A stretch of DNA of 33,284 bases, taken from assembly GCA_017534835.1 (NCBI GenBank), contig JAFXVT010000040.1:1-33284 (forward strand), written 5' to 3'. Both the position numbers and the translations under genes were made by a program. Below, one piece after another: positions 14,235-21,567 of this stretch (its first letter is position 1; each line of letters starts with the position of its first letter). This DNA is from Ruminococcus sp. GTDB taxonomy: Bacteria; Bacillota; Clostridia; Oscillospirales; Ruminococcaceae. Under the pieces are notes generated by a model, which worked only from the letters and a program-made list of their open reading frames with translations, searched no databases and was not told the DNA's origin.

Positions 14235-15164
14235 ATGGCAGAAACAATTTTAAGGCAGACACTGATAATGCTGATACTCATACTCATCGGCGCGATAAGC
14301 TGCAAGGTCGGCATCATCAGCAAGGAATCGAACAAGCACCTCTCACGCTTCGTGCTTGAGGTCGTGAATCCGGCGGTCATATTTATGTCGTACCAGACTG
14401 AGCTTAAAGCGGAGCTCGTGCGCAACCTCCTGCTGACCTTCGTGCTCTCAGCGGCGGCGATAGGCATTATGGCAGCTGCCGCATACCTGCTCATACGTCC
14501 CAAGCCCGAGCGCAAGACCGAGATAGAGCGCTTTTCGTCGATATATTCCAACTGCGGATTTATGGGCATACCGCTCGTCAACGCGCTGTTCGGAATGGAG
14601 GGCGTGTTCTATCTCACCGCATTCATAACCGTTTTCAACCTCGCCGCGTGGACTCACGGAGTTATACTAATAACCGGCGAAAAGGACGTTAAATCGGTGC
14701 TGAAGGTGCTTCGCTCGCCAACGATGATAGCGATAGCGCTCGGACTTCTCGCCTTCTTCCTGAGGCTGAGACTGCCTGAGATACCCGCAAAGGCGCTCGG
14801 CTACATCGCAGACCTGAATACGCCGCTTGCTATGGTCGTTTCCGGCGTTACGATCTCAGAGACGAGCTTACTTTCGATAGTTAAACAATCAGGTGTATAT
14901 CGGGTATGTTGCTTGAAGTTGATTTTGCTCCCTTTTATACTTTCAGTTATATCCGTTTTCATTCCTGCCGCACCGGAGGTAAAGCTGACAGTTCTCGTTG
15001 CAGCCGCCGCACCGCCTGCTGCAATGTGTACTCTACTCTGTATCAGATGCGGAAAGGATTCTGTTTATTCCTCCGAAATTTTCACCGCAGGAACTATACT
15101 ATCTGTTATCAGTTTACCGTTAGTAATAGAATTTACGGAATTTTTAACAAAAATGATAAGTTAA
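14235..15164 (+). CDS. AEC-family (auxin efflux carrier-like) transporter
   Basis: 309 residues, about ten membrane segments. Family patterns: SRFVLEVVNPAVIF (about 37-50), the NCGFMGIPL motif (about 107-115) and the C-terminal APPAAMCTLL (about 262-271). AEC members export or import small organic anions, such as malate or malonate; the substrate is unknown here. GGAGTGA precedes the ATG. A codon-use shift starts near 14875: the first two thirds are rich in C- and G-ending codons, the last third is richer in A/T-ending codons. That could be a recombination seam inside the gene. Confidence 0.9.
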   Translation: MAETILRQTLIMLILILIGAISCKVGIISKESNKHLSRFVLEVVNPAVIFMSYQTELKAELVRNLLLTFVLSAAAIGIMAAAAYLLIRPKPERKTEIERFSSIYSNCGFMGIPLVNALFGMEGVFYLTAFITVFNLAAWTHGVILITGEKDVKSVLKVLRSPTMIAIALGLLAFFLRLRLPEIPAKALGYIADLNTPLAMVVSGVTISETSLLSIVKQSGVYRVCCLKLILLPFILSVISVFIPAAPEVKLTVLVAAAAPPAAMCTLLCIRCGKDSVYSSEIFTAGTILSVISLPLVIEFTEFLTKMIS

Positions 15165-15207
15165 ATTTGTTGCTAACGCTGATTTTTATATTTTTATCCA
15201 AAAAAGG

Positions 15208-15236
15208 TTTTAATTTTATATAAAATGTGTTATAAT
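15208..15236 (+). promoter_or_regulatory. Probable promoter of the ROK-like regulator
   Basis: A consensus -10 TATAAT (15231-15236) in very AT-rich DNA; the -35 at 17-nt spacing is weak (TTTTAA, 15208-15213). The predicted leader is about 115 nt. Confidence 0.5.
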
Positions 15237-15269
15237 AAATTTACGTTAAGAACCATTCTCTTTACTATT

Positions 15270-15323
15270 AAGGAGGAAGGATCCCCGGACCGGAAATGCC
15301 GATCTGCCGTGTCCCTGTGATCC
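15270..15323 (+). promoter_or_regulatory. Leader hairpin with an orphan ribosome binding site
   Basis: A near-perfect AAGGAGG (15270-15276) lies about 80 bp before the real ATG. It is followed by a fold GGATC (15279-15283) / GATCC (15319-15323) with inner GGAC (15287-15290) / GTCC (15311-15314). A 29-codon frame from ATG 15296 overlaps the start of the regulator gene in another frame, but its distance from AAGGAGG (19 bases) is too long for efficient starting. This may be a leader peptide, an mRNA hairpin, or a relic. Confidence 0.3.
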
Positions 15324-15356
15324 GCAGAAAACCAATCCAGAACGGAGTAATTACAA

Positions 15357-16580
15357 ATGGAAAAAAGAGGAATCAGCAAACTTGATCTCAAGAGACGCAA
15401 CCGTATGCAGATACTGCGCGTCATCAGAGAATCAGGACCAATTTCAAGAGTTGATGTGGCGAGCGCCCTTGAAATAACAAGAGCTGCTGTAACCATTATC
15501 ACCAACGAGATGATCGAGGAGGGAGTTCTCGTCGAGATAGGTGAGGCGCCTATCAATACCGAGAAGCTCCAGAAGGGCAGAAGAAAGATACTCATCGACA
15601 TCAACGTCAACAGCCGCTTTGCACTGGGCGCTACAGTTGACGAAAAGGAAGTGAGCATCGGTCTTACAAATCTCAATTCAGAGATACTCGACAAGTCAAG
15701 TATGGTCATCGACGAAAGGACTACGAGCAAGGACATCATCAACTACATAATCAAGGCGAGCAATACAATGATCGAGAACAGCGCCCTCACCAAGGACAAG
15801 ATACTCGGTCTCGGAATCGGCGTAGTTCCCTCTATGTGGGGCAAGCTCAAGATATTCTATAAGGACGGCGTACTCGATTTCACCAACTTTATCGAGAAGC
15901 TTTCGGGCTCGCTCGATATCGACATCCACTGCGGAAACGCTATCGGTCTTATGGCTCTTGCGAGCAACGATTTCAGAACTCAGAACGGCTACCAGACCAA
16001 TACCGCTTTCCTTCACGCAGGAAATCAGGTCAACCTCGCTATCGTGAACAAGAACGAGCTCTCAAACGACTACGTTTCATATACCTCGATGATCGAGAGA
16101 TATATCGTAAGTCCCAACGGCAGAGCTTATGAGGGATATCCCAATGGCTCCGTAAAGGCTGAGCTTTCAAGATCGGCAATGCTTTCAGCTTTCTACGAGA
16201 TCTATTCCAAGGACAAGACCCCCGTGCTCTATGAGCTCACAGACGGCGACAAGACAAAAATATCGACAGATACCGTATTTATGGCTCTTATGAGAGGCGA
16301 AGAGCCCGTCAAGCACCTCGTTGACGACATTATCGCGAAGTACACGGTGCTCATCAACAATCTCTCGATAAGCCACTTTGCAAAGAAGATAGTCCTCCAC
16401 AACTACAAGCTCAATGAGAAGCAGTTCGACTACGTAAAGCGCGAGATGATACGCCTTGTCAGCGAGGACATCGCCGACAGAGTAGTCCTCAGCAAGCTCG
16501 ACGGAAAGAACAACTTCCTCGGCGGCTGTGCTCTCATCATTCAGGACAACTTCTACACAATGGGCGGTATGCAGAAGTAA
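15357..16580 (+). CDS. ROK-family transcriptional regulator (NagC/XylR type), degenerate sugar-kinase domain
   Basis: 407 residues. N-terminal winged HTH (about 10-75; GPISRVDVASALEITRAAVTIITNEMIEEGVLVEIG) is the usual ROK repressor DNA-binding part. The rest has the actin-like ROK fold pattern (GATVDEKEVSIGLTNL; LGLGIGVVP). The zinc-binding CxCGxxGC-type motif of ROK proteins is absent, and the catalytic N-D/A region reads CGNAIGLMALA, so kinase activity is unlikely. Likely a repressor that senses a sugar or no longer senses one. The start is the ATG at 15357 with CGGAG ten bases upstream. A strong shared terminator follows. Target genes are not evident. Confidence 0.82.
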   Translation: MEKRGISKLDLKRRNRMQILRVIRESGPISRVDVASALEITRAAVTIITNEMIEEGVLVEIGEAPINTEKLQKGRRKILIDINVNSRFALGATVDEKEVSIGLTNLNSEILDKSSMVIDERTTSKDIINYIIKASNTMIENSALTKDKILGLGIGVVPSMWGKLKIFYKDGVLDFTNFIEKLSGSLDIDIHCGNAIGLMALASNDFRTQNGYQTNTAFLHAGNQVNLAIVNKNELSNDYVSYTSMIERYIVSPNGRAYEGYPNGSVKAELSRSAMLSAFYEIYSKDKTPVLYELTDGDKTKISTDTVFMALMRGEEPVKHLVDDIIAKYTVLINNLSISHFAKKIVLHNYKLNEKQFDYVKREMIRLVSEDIADRVVLSKLDGKNNFLGGCALIIQDNFYTMGGMQK

Positions 16581-16589
16581 AAAAACGAA

Positions 16590-16625
16590 AAACAGCTCCT
16601 TCTTGCGGAAGGAGCTGTTTCTTTT
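16590..16625. terminator. Bidirectional terminator between converging genes
   Basis: 12-bp stem AACAGCTCCTTC (16591-16602) / GAAGGAGCTGTT (16608-16619), T-rich after it on the plus strand (TCTTTT) and A-rich before it (T-rich on the minus strand). Serves the ROK-like gene and the EAL gene, whose stop codon touches it. Confidence 0.88.
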
Positions 16626-18327
16626 ATTTCAGAAGCTTTGATATATCATATCGGTGGGTGCTGAGGAGCTCCTCGAACTCCTCCTTCGGCAGAGGCTTGT
16701 CAAATATGAAGCCCTGCGCATAAAGGCAGTGATTTCCGCGAAGGATCTCTATCTGCTTTGCAGTCTCGACGCCCTCGGTTATGCATTCAAGCCCCATATC
16801 GAGCGCCATCGCGACAACGTGGCGGTACATCAGGCTCGTCACACTCTCCTCGCTCTCGTCGTCCGCCGGCAGGAAACAGCGGTCTATCTTGAGGACGTTC
16901 CACGGTATCTCGCGAATAAGGTTCAGCGACGAATAGCCCATTCCGAAGTCATCGACCGATGTACAGATCCCCTGCGCCTGAAGTCCGCTGACGACGTTCT
17001 TCAGCACGCGGAATTCAACATCTGTAGTAGTCTCGGTGAGCTCTATCTCGATGTATTCGTGCGGAATATCGTTCCTGTCGATAATACTGAAAATATCGCT
17101 GAGCAGATCCACATTTATGAGATGCTTGCGCGAAAGGTTGACCGAAACGCGCACCGGCTCCCAGCCTGAATCGAGCCAGCGGCGGATGTCCGCACAGACC
17201 GATTCGAGCACGTAGAAATCGAGAGCGCATACGTCAGTGGTCTGCTCCAGCACCGGGATAAAATCCGCCGGAGAGATCATCTTCCCCTCGTGGAACCAGC
17301 GGCAAAGCGCCTCTGCGCCGACAATCTCGCCCGTTTCGACATTGACCTTCGGCTGGTAGTATATGCGGAATTCCCTGTTTTTGAGTGCAGGACCGAAAAG
17401 AAGCTGGATACGCATATCCTGCTCCTTTCGCCTGCCGAGCATCTCATCATAGTATAAAACAGTGGTATCCACGCTCTGCTTCGCAGCCTGATAGCTTCTC
17501 ATAAGCTTATCCATAATATCGCCGGGCGCTTCGTAACGGAAGTCCTCCGGTATACGGTAGATACCGGCTCTCGCCGCCACCATCACCCGCTTATCCGCAT
17601 CATCGTCATAGCATATTGGTATACCGTTTATAGTTTCGAGGAAGCGGTCAGTGTTCTCATTCCTGAACAGTACAAGGAAGTTGTCTCCGCCAAGACGGCT
17701 CACATCGCCGTCCGGACCTGCTGCCTCATTTAACGCTTCATAGAACCTTCGCATGACTTTATCGGAATTCTGCCTGCCTATATCCTGATTTATTATCGTA
17801 AAATGCAGCAGATTTATCATCGCCGCAGTGAATCTTCCGCCTATCTCTCCCCTTCCGGCGAGTAACTCGATATGCCGCATAAACGAACGGCGGTTCCTGT
17901 AGCCGAAATCATCGTGGAATCCGAGAGTCTCTATCGCGTCAGCCAGCCTGTTGCGGCTGATAAAGCTGAGCAGCGAGCGCTCGATCATCACAAGGCGGTC
18001 CATTTCCTTCTCACTGAGCGGGAACTCATTCTCAGGGCGATAGATAGTACCCTTTATTACAGCATGGGACTTCGATACGACACGCAGCTGTATTATCGGT
18101 ACCCCGTCCTCGCCGTTGTCATAATCGCACATTATCTCGCCTTCGCCCTTCATTTCCTTCATCTCATTGGTATAGAACTCGGTAACTCCCTTAGAGATAC
18201 GAAACAGCTCAGAGAGCCTGCACAGCACGTCAACAAATCTTTCCCGACTGAAATGCTCAAAATCTGTCACACAATCGATCATCTGCTCGAATAGCTCAAA
18301 GTATCTGTCCTCAGGTACGATACCCAT
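16624..18327 (-). CDS. c-di-GMP phosphodiesterase: degenerate GGDEF plus intact EAL
   Basis: 567 residues, no membrane segment. The first 125 residues form an unassigned sensory-like region. A GGDEF-like domain (about 130-295) carries GGDNF (213-217) in place of GGDEF, so cyclase activity is doubtful; it may bind GTP or regulate the next domain. The EAL domain (about 305-555) keeps the expected catalytic set: EAL 339-341, Asn397 in SVNLS, ELTE (429-432), DDFG 459-462, Lys480 in LKIDR and Glu518 in ITEGVET, plus the QGFIFDKPLP end. It should hydrolyse c-di-GMP to pGpG. The ATG at 18327 follows GGAGGG. It stands alone. Confidence 0.92.
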   Translation of the reverse strand: MGIVPEDRYFELFEQMIDCVTDFEHFSRERFVDVLCRLSELFRISKGVTEFYTNEMKEMKGEGEIMCDYDNGEDGVPIIQLRVVSKSHAVIKGTIYRPENEFPLSEKEMDRLVMIERSLLSFISRNRLADAIETLGFHDDFGYRNRRSFMRHIELLAGRGEIGGRFTAAMINLLHFTIINQDIGRQNSDKVMRRFYEALNEAAGPDGDVSRLGGDNFLVLFRNENTDRFLETINGIPICYDDDADKRVMVAARAGIYRIPEDFRYEAPGDIMDKLMRSYQAAKQSVDTTVLYYDEMLGRRKEQDMRIQLLFGPALKNREFRIYYQPKVNVETGEIVGAEALCRWFHEGKMISPADFIPVLEQTTDVCALDFYVLESVCADIRRWLDSGWEPVRVSVNLSRKHLINVDLLSDIFSIIDRNDIPHEYIEIELTETTTDVEFRVLKNVVSGLQAQGICTSVDDFGMGYSSLNLIREIPWNVLKIDRCFLPADDESEESVTSLMYRHVVAMALDMGLECITEGVETAKQIEILRGNHCLYAQGFIFDKPLPKEEFEELLSTHRYDISKLLK

Positions 18328-18423
18328 AGCCGTCCCTCCTCTCGCAGAAGCAAAGGTCTCTGTTAATTGATTATAACATATTTTTTACTATAAGTCAAGT
18401 ATTATTTGTTGAAGATGAAGAGA

Positions 18424-18460
18424 CAAAAAATGAGCCGGCAGGTCGCTTCCCTGCCGGCTC
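18424..18460 (-). terminator. Terminator of the 59-residue membrane protein gene
   Basis: 11-bp GC-rich stem GAGCCGGCAGG (18432-18442) / CCTGCCGGCTC (18450-18460). On the minus strand it is followed by ATTTTTT. Confidence 0.9.
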
Positions 18461-18470
18461 GCTTGCTCTT

Positions 18471-18650
18471 TTATACTCCGCAGTCCTCGTAATCCTTCCA
18501 CTTCTCAAAGTAGAGCTTATTGCTCCAGCTCTTGTAGAGAATGTAGAGTATCGAGCTTACCGCTATGAATATTGCTCCCACGATAGGCAGGAACATATGC
18601 AATACCTTTCTGGGGTTGATGTCTTCTTCAGCAGCTTTCTTTTTTCTCAT
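18471..18650 (-). CDS. 59-residue single-pass membrane protein
   Basis: MRKKKAAEED... to ...WKDYEDCGV, too short for many gene finders. Basic start, one strong membrane segment (about 18-40, HMFLPIVGAIFIAVSSILYILY), then a charged aromatic tail (SWSNKLYFEKWKDYED). AAGGA lies five bases before the ATG at 18650, a consensus promoter is at 18705-18733, and a strong terminator follows. Signals on both sides make this a real gene. Function unknown. Confidence 0.75.
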   Translation of the reverse strand: MRKKKAAEEDINPRKVLHMFLPIVGAIFIAVSSILYILYKSWSNKLYFEKWKDYEDCGV

Positions 18651-18704
18651 AATATTCCTTCATCCTCCTGTTCATTATGGGTGCAGACTTATATGTCTTA
18701 TATT

Positions 18705-18733
18705 ATTATAGGATAATTATTGCCTTTTGTCAA
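18705..18733 (-). promoter_or_regulatory. Consensus sigma-A promoter
   Basis: Minus strand TTGACA (18728-18733), 17-nt spacer, TATAAT (18705-18710): both hexamers perfect. Just downstream, AGAC-ATATAA-GTCT forms a small palindrome over the expected start region, a possible operator. Confidence 0.85.
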
Positions 18734-18738
18734 GCGTT

Positions 18739-19833
18739 TTACTCTATATCGATAACGACTATCTCTGAGACAGTTCCGGTCTTGAATGGGAGCGCCCAAC
18801 CGGAAATACCGCTCGTTACAATGAAATCGGTGGTATCCCTCCGCTCGTGACCGTAAACGCGGTCATTCGCGCCTATGAGCAGACCTATCTGTCCCGCGGG
18901 GATAAGAGGTCCGCCGTGGGTATGTCCGGAGAGCACGAGGTCAACTCCGGCAGCAGCCTCCGCATCGTAGTCGTTGGGCTGGTGGTCGATGACTATATCA
19001 TACCGCGAGCTGTCGAGGTCTTTCACGAGGTCTGCTATCGGCAGACGCTGTTCGATCGAGCGGTCACATCTTCCCGTAACATAGAGGTGCTCGCCTGCGG
19101 TGACGGTACGGTCAGCCAAAAAGGTCACTCCGTTTTCCTTGAGGGCGGCTTTGAGGTCATCGGGACCAAAATCGCGGTAGTCATCGCCGTAGTAACCATA
19201 ATCGTGATTTCCGAGGGCGAAGAATACGCCGTATTTGGTATCGAGCGAGCCGAGAGCCTCACATGAGCGCAGCATATCGGCTTTTTTTGACTCATCGTCC
19301 ACGAAATCGCCGGCTACGATGACCATATCGGGTCCGAGAGCCTGTATACGCTCCATCTGCTCGGCGAATCTCTCGCCGTCGAGAGTTATGCCGAGGTGAG
19401 AGTCTGCGATGAGCACCACGCGGACACCGTCCCCGACGTCCTTGTCAGTGTCTATTTTGTAATTTGTGATGCAGATGTGGTGAGCGAAGAACCAGCCGAA
19501 TCCGAGATACACAGCAGTCACCGCAATGGCAGCGGCTCCGGCGATGTTGCGCTCAGACTTCTTTCCGCGTATCCTGCGCACAACAGCGGCAGCGATGTCG
19601 CATATCAGCCAGATGATGAACAGATGTATCATCACGACCGCGACCGACCACACGTTCACTATCGCCCACGCTCCGCATATCAGAACCGCAGCCGCAGCCG
19701 CGATGAGCCACGAAATGAAGCGGTGCTCCTCACCGAGCTTCTTTATGGCGCTGAACCTGTGGAATCCGCAGACTATGTACACGGCGCCGAAGACTGCAAA
19801 CAGCAGCACAACGCCGAATATCGCCAGCCACAT
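18739..19833 (-). CDS. Membrane-anchored metallophosphoesterase (YkuE type)
   Basis: 364 residues. Four N-terminal membrane segments (about 1-24, 41-60, 62-84 and 96-115) precede a calcineurin-like phosphoesterase domain (about 135-364). The metal ligands are all present: DSHLG (about 144-148), GDFVDD (about 174-179), GNHDYG (about 208-213), DHQP (about 283) and SGHTHGG (about 302-308). YkuE-type enzymes act at the outer face of the membrane, possibly on lipid or nucleotide phosphates. The ATG at 19833 lies one base after the ThrH stop codon, so the two genes form an operon, transcribed from the promoter at 20482-20510. Confidence 0.88.
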   Translation of the reverse strand: MWLAIFGVVLLFAVFGAVYIVCGFHRFSAIKKLGEEHRFISWLIAAAAAVLICGAWAIVNVWSVAVVMIHLFIIWLICDIAAAVVRRIRGKKSERNIAGAAAIAVTAVYLGFGWFFAHHICITNYKIDTDKDVGDGVRVVLIADSHLGITLDGERFAEQMERIQALGPDMVIVAGDFVDDESKKADMLRSCEALGSLDTKYGVFFALGNHDYGYYGDDYRDFGPDDLKAALKENGVTFLADRTVTAGEHLYVTGRCDRSIEQRLPIADLVKDLDSSRYDIVIDHQPNDYDAEAAAGVDLVLSGHTHGGPLIPAGQIGLLIGANDRVYGHERRDTTDFIVTSGISGWALPFKTGTVSEIVVIDIE

Positions 19834-19834
19834 A

Positions 19835-20446
19835 TTATTCGGCGATAACTTCCTTTATAGCCGCGAGAAGCTCATCATAGCTCTCAAATGCAGGGAACTG
19901 AGGATAGTCCTTCTTTATCTGTTCCGTGCTGCGGAAAAGGAAGCCAGCCTTGCTTGCCTGTATCATACCGAGGTCGTTGAAGCTGTCACCGCTCGCGATA
20001 GTCTCGAAGCCTATCGACTGGAGCGCCTTTACTGTCGTGAGCTTTGACTGCTCGCATCTCATCTTAAAGCCTGTTATCTCGCCGTCGGGAGCGACTTCAA
20101 GCGTGTTGCAGAAGATAGTCGGCATACCGAGCTTCTTCATAAGAGGAGCCGCAAACTGTGTGAATGTGTCGCTGATGATGACTACCTGGCAGAGCGAGCG
20201 GAGCTCGTCGAGGAACTCCTTTGCGCCGGGCATCGGGTCTATCTTGGCTATAGTATCCTGTATCTCCTTCAGACCGAGACCGTGCTCCTTGAGAATGCCG
20301 AGACGCCACTTCATAAGCTTGTCGTAGTCGGGCTCGTCGCGTGTAGTTCTCTTGAGCTCGGGGATACCGCTCGCCTCAGCGAATGCTATCCATATTTCCG
20401 GTACGAGTACGCCTTCGAGGTCGAGGCAGGTGATATACATTGACAT
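19835..20446 (-). CDS. thrH: ThrH: phosphoserine phosphatase/homoserine phosphotransferase
   Basis: 203 residues, HAD superfamily, cytosolic. The N-terminus CLDLEGVLVPEIWIAFAE is characteristic of ThrH: the second acidic residue of the first HAD motif is Glu, not Asp (DLEG). Motif II is ISDTF (about 93-97), and motif III/IV is GDSFNDLGM (about 152-160). ThrH transfers phosphate from phosphoserine to homoserine and also works as a phosphoserine phosphatase. The ATG at 20446 follows GGAGG by seven bases. First gene of an operon with the metallophosphoesterase. Confidence 0.92.
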   Translation of the reverse strand: MSMYITCLDLEGVLVPEIWIAFAEASGIPELKRTTRDEPDYDKLMKWRLGILKEHGLGLKEIQDTIAKIDPMPGAKEFLDELRSLCQVVIISDTFTQFAAPLMKKLGMPTIFCNTLEVAPDGEITGFKMRCEQSKLTTVKALQSIGFETIASGDSFNDLGMIQASKAGFLFRSTEQIKKDYPQFPAFESYDELLAAIKEVIAE

Positions 20447-20481
20447 AATTATTCCTCCGTTGGGGTTATTTTTACCTTTAC

Positions 20482-20510
20482 ATTATAACATAGGACAAGG
20501 TAAAAAGCAA
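20482..20510 (-). promoter_or_regulatory. Sigma-A promoter of the thrH operon
   Basis: Minus strand TTGCTT (20505-20510), 17-nt spacer, TATAAT (20482-20487). The phage-derived fragment on the plus strand begins immediately beyond it. Confidence 0.75.
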
Positions 20511-20899
20511 GAGAAGCGGAGAAAAACTTGCCGCCATGATAACTGCGACTGTACAATTATCTACGACGGACAGGTGCTCCGCGGCAAGCAGAACGCCAAC
20601 GGCTCACACTCAAAGACGTGGGAAGAACTCCCGAACGCAAACGCGGCTGACTACACGGCGCCAACGATTTCGGAAGCCGAGGGCAGAGCTATCGAGCAGA
20701 GGAATCTTTCGCAAGTCAGAGGACTGAATATCAACAATTCGTCTATTGACAATCCGAGTGGAAATGGTATAATAAAGTTAAAGCTCCTGACGATGACTTA
20801 TATTATATACCTGAAGATGGTGTATTGTTTGTTGGATCCGAATATACAAACACAGGCAGTTGGAGAATCTTTGAGAAAGGAGTTGAGGTATTTGAATAG
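20511..20899 (+). pseudogene. 3' remnant of a phage minor-capsid (MuF-like) gene with a toxin-like tail
   Basis: There is no start codon or ribosome site; the fragment begins next to the thrH promoter. The first frame carries CRHDNCDCTIIYDG...KTWEEL (from about 20529), the Cys/His pattern seen at the end of the conserved part of phage minor head proteins, and runs to about 20735. The frame then changes: APDDDLYYIPEDGVLFVG...WRIFEKGVEVFE ends at a TAG (20897-20899). So the gene has lost its 5' end and has at least one frame change. MuF proteins of Firmicute phages often carry toxin domains at their C-terminus, which fits the following small gene. Family assignment is by pattern only. Confidence 0.6.
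20746..20773 (+). promoter_or_regulatory. Promoter-like sequence inside the phage remnant
   Basis: TTGACA (20746-20751), 16-nt spacer, TATAAT (20768-20773): both hexamers perfect. It could drive the downstream small gene now that the parent phage gene is broken. Confidence 0.6.
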
Positions 20900-21206
20900 C
20901 GTAGGTTTTTTTAGTGAAATGGAACTGACTGCTCATAATAATGGCAGTATCAAGGACAGCATCGTCGAGAACGTCGATTATGATAAGGGAAAAGTTGTTG
21001 AGTATCTCAGATCTTTTAAACATTTTTCTTCTTGTCCTAAAGCTGCTATCGACTGTATGACAGGAAAAGAAATTTCTCCGAGTTTCCGAATTTACAAAGA
21101 CGGAGATTATTGCTGGGCAGATTTTCTTGCATACCACATTGAAAAATACAATATCAAGTTGCCACAAGGTTTTATTGACCAGATATATAAGTATACCGCT
21201 CAGTAA
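20892..21206 (+). CDS. Putative immunity-type small protein behind the phage remnant
   Basis: 104 residues, soluble, acidic/aromatic (MNSVGFFSEMELTAHN... to ...FIDQIYKYTAQ). The TTG at 20892 follows AAGGAG by nine bases and overlaps the stop of the toxin-like tail, the arrangement expected for a toxin-immunity pair. An ATG at 20919 is an alternative start. The frame is open and undamaged, while the toxin partner is broken. Its codons are more AT-rich than those of neighbouring housekeeping genes, consistent with a phage origin. I do not recognise the family; 'immunity protein' is inferred from position. Confidence 0.55.
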   Translation: MNSVGFFSEMELTAHNNGSIKDSIVENVDYDKGKVVEYLRSFKHFSSCPKAAIDCMTGKEISPSFRIYKDGDYCWADFLAYHIEKYNIKLPQGFIDQIYKYTAQ

Positions 21207-21220
21207 TGGGCGGTTTTCTT
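21195..21220 (+). terminator. Terminator overlapping the end of the small gene
   Basis: ACCGCTC (21195-21201) pairs with GGGCGGT (21208-21214, one U-G pair), followed by TTTCTTAT. The stem includes the last codons of the gene. Confidence 0.65.
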
Positions 21221-21230
21221 ATACCCATTT

Positions 21231-21297
21231 GTGCAGTTGACTGAACGCGGAAAGAGGTGAACTATGGCGTAACCCAACCTGCGCCCGACCGCAACTG
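21231..21297. other. Inverted repeat in the gap between the phage remnant and the dockerin gene
   Basis: GTGCAGTT (21231-21238) and AACTGCAC (21290-21297) frame a stretch with GAGGTGAACTATG, which opens a two-codon frame only. A second hairpin AAGCAC/GTGCTT lies near 21348-21366. Probably more phage-derived debris. Repeat copy C follows. Confidence 0.4.
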
Positions 21298-21371
21298 CAC
21301 CCAGAGGGCGCACATATATAGTAATATGCTGTACGAAAAATACGGAAAAGCACCATTTAGAGTGCTTCCCT

Positions 21372-21454
21372 TAGCGGAATTTGTGGGCTACCGAGCCGTA
21401 AATTTACGGTACATATTCGGTATCCTGCGAAACCGCCAAAGGGGGCTCCCCTTC
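21372..21454 (-). repeat. Hairpin repeat family, copy C
   Basis: Read on the minus strand it gives GGGGAGCCCC, P2 TGGCGG (21433-21438) with CCGCTA (21372-21377), P3 core TACCGA/TCGGTA, and the loop stem CCGTAAATTTACGG. It aligns closely with copy A (11051-11176, plus strand). P2 differs from copy A by a compensatory change (U-A to G-C). The outer part of P3 has lost pairing, so this copy may be decaying. It lacks the outer 14-bp stem of copy A. Confidence 0.7.
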
Positions 21455-21463
21455 TTTACCAAT

Positions 21464-21498
21464 ATTTTAAGATTATTTTAAGATTGGTCATATATAAT
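21464..21498 (+). promoter_or_regulatory. Promoter of the dockerin gene with tandem 11-bp activator-like repeats
   Basis: ATTTTAAGATT occurs twice, exactly adjacent (21464-21474 and 21475-21485). Seven bases later comes TATAAT (21493-21498). The repeats cover the -35 position, where no good TTGACA exists. Tandem direct repeats with 11-bp spacing over a weak -35 are typical of activation by OmpR/PhoB-family response regulators; the regulator is not in the window. Confidence 0.5.
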
Positions 21499-21567
21499 CA
21501 GTACCATAGGAAAGTGAAATGGGAAGCGGGGAAAATCTAAAAACAACATTAAAGGAGTTTGATACAA

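Noticed and set aside
20352-21206. Single 284-codon plus-strand gene
   Set aside because: It begins antisense within thrH, and crosses two promoters and a frame change. The real content is a phage gene remnant plus a separate 104-residue gene.
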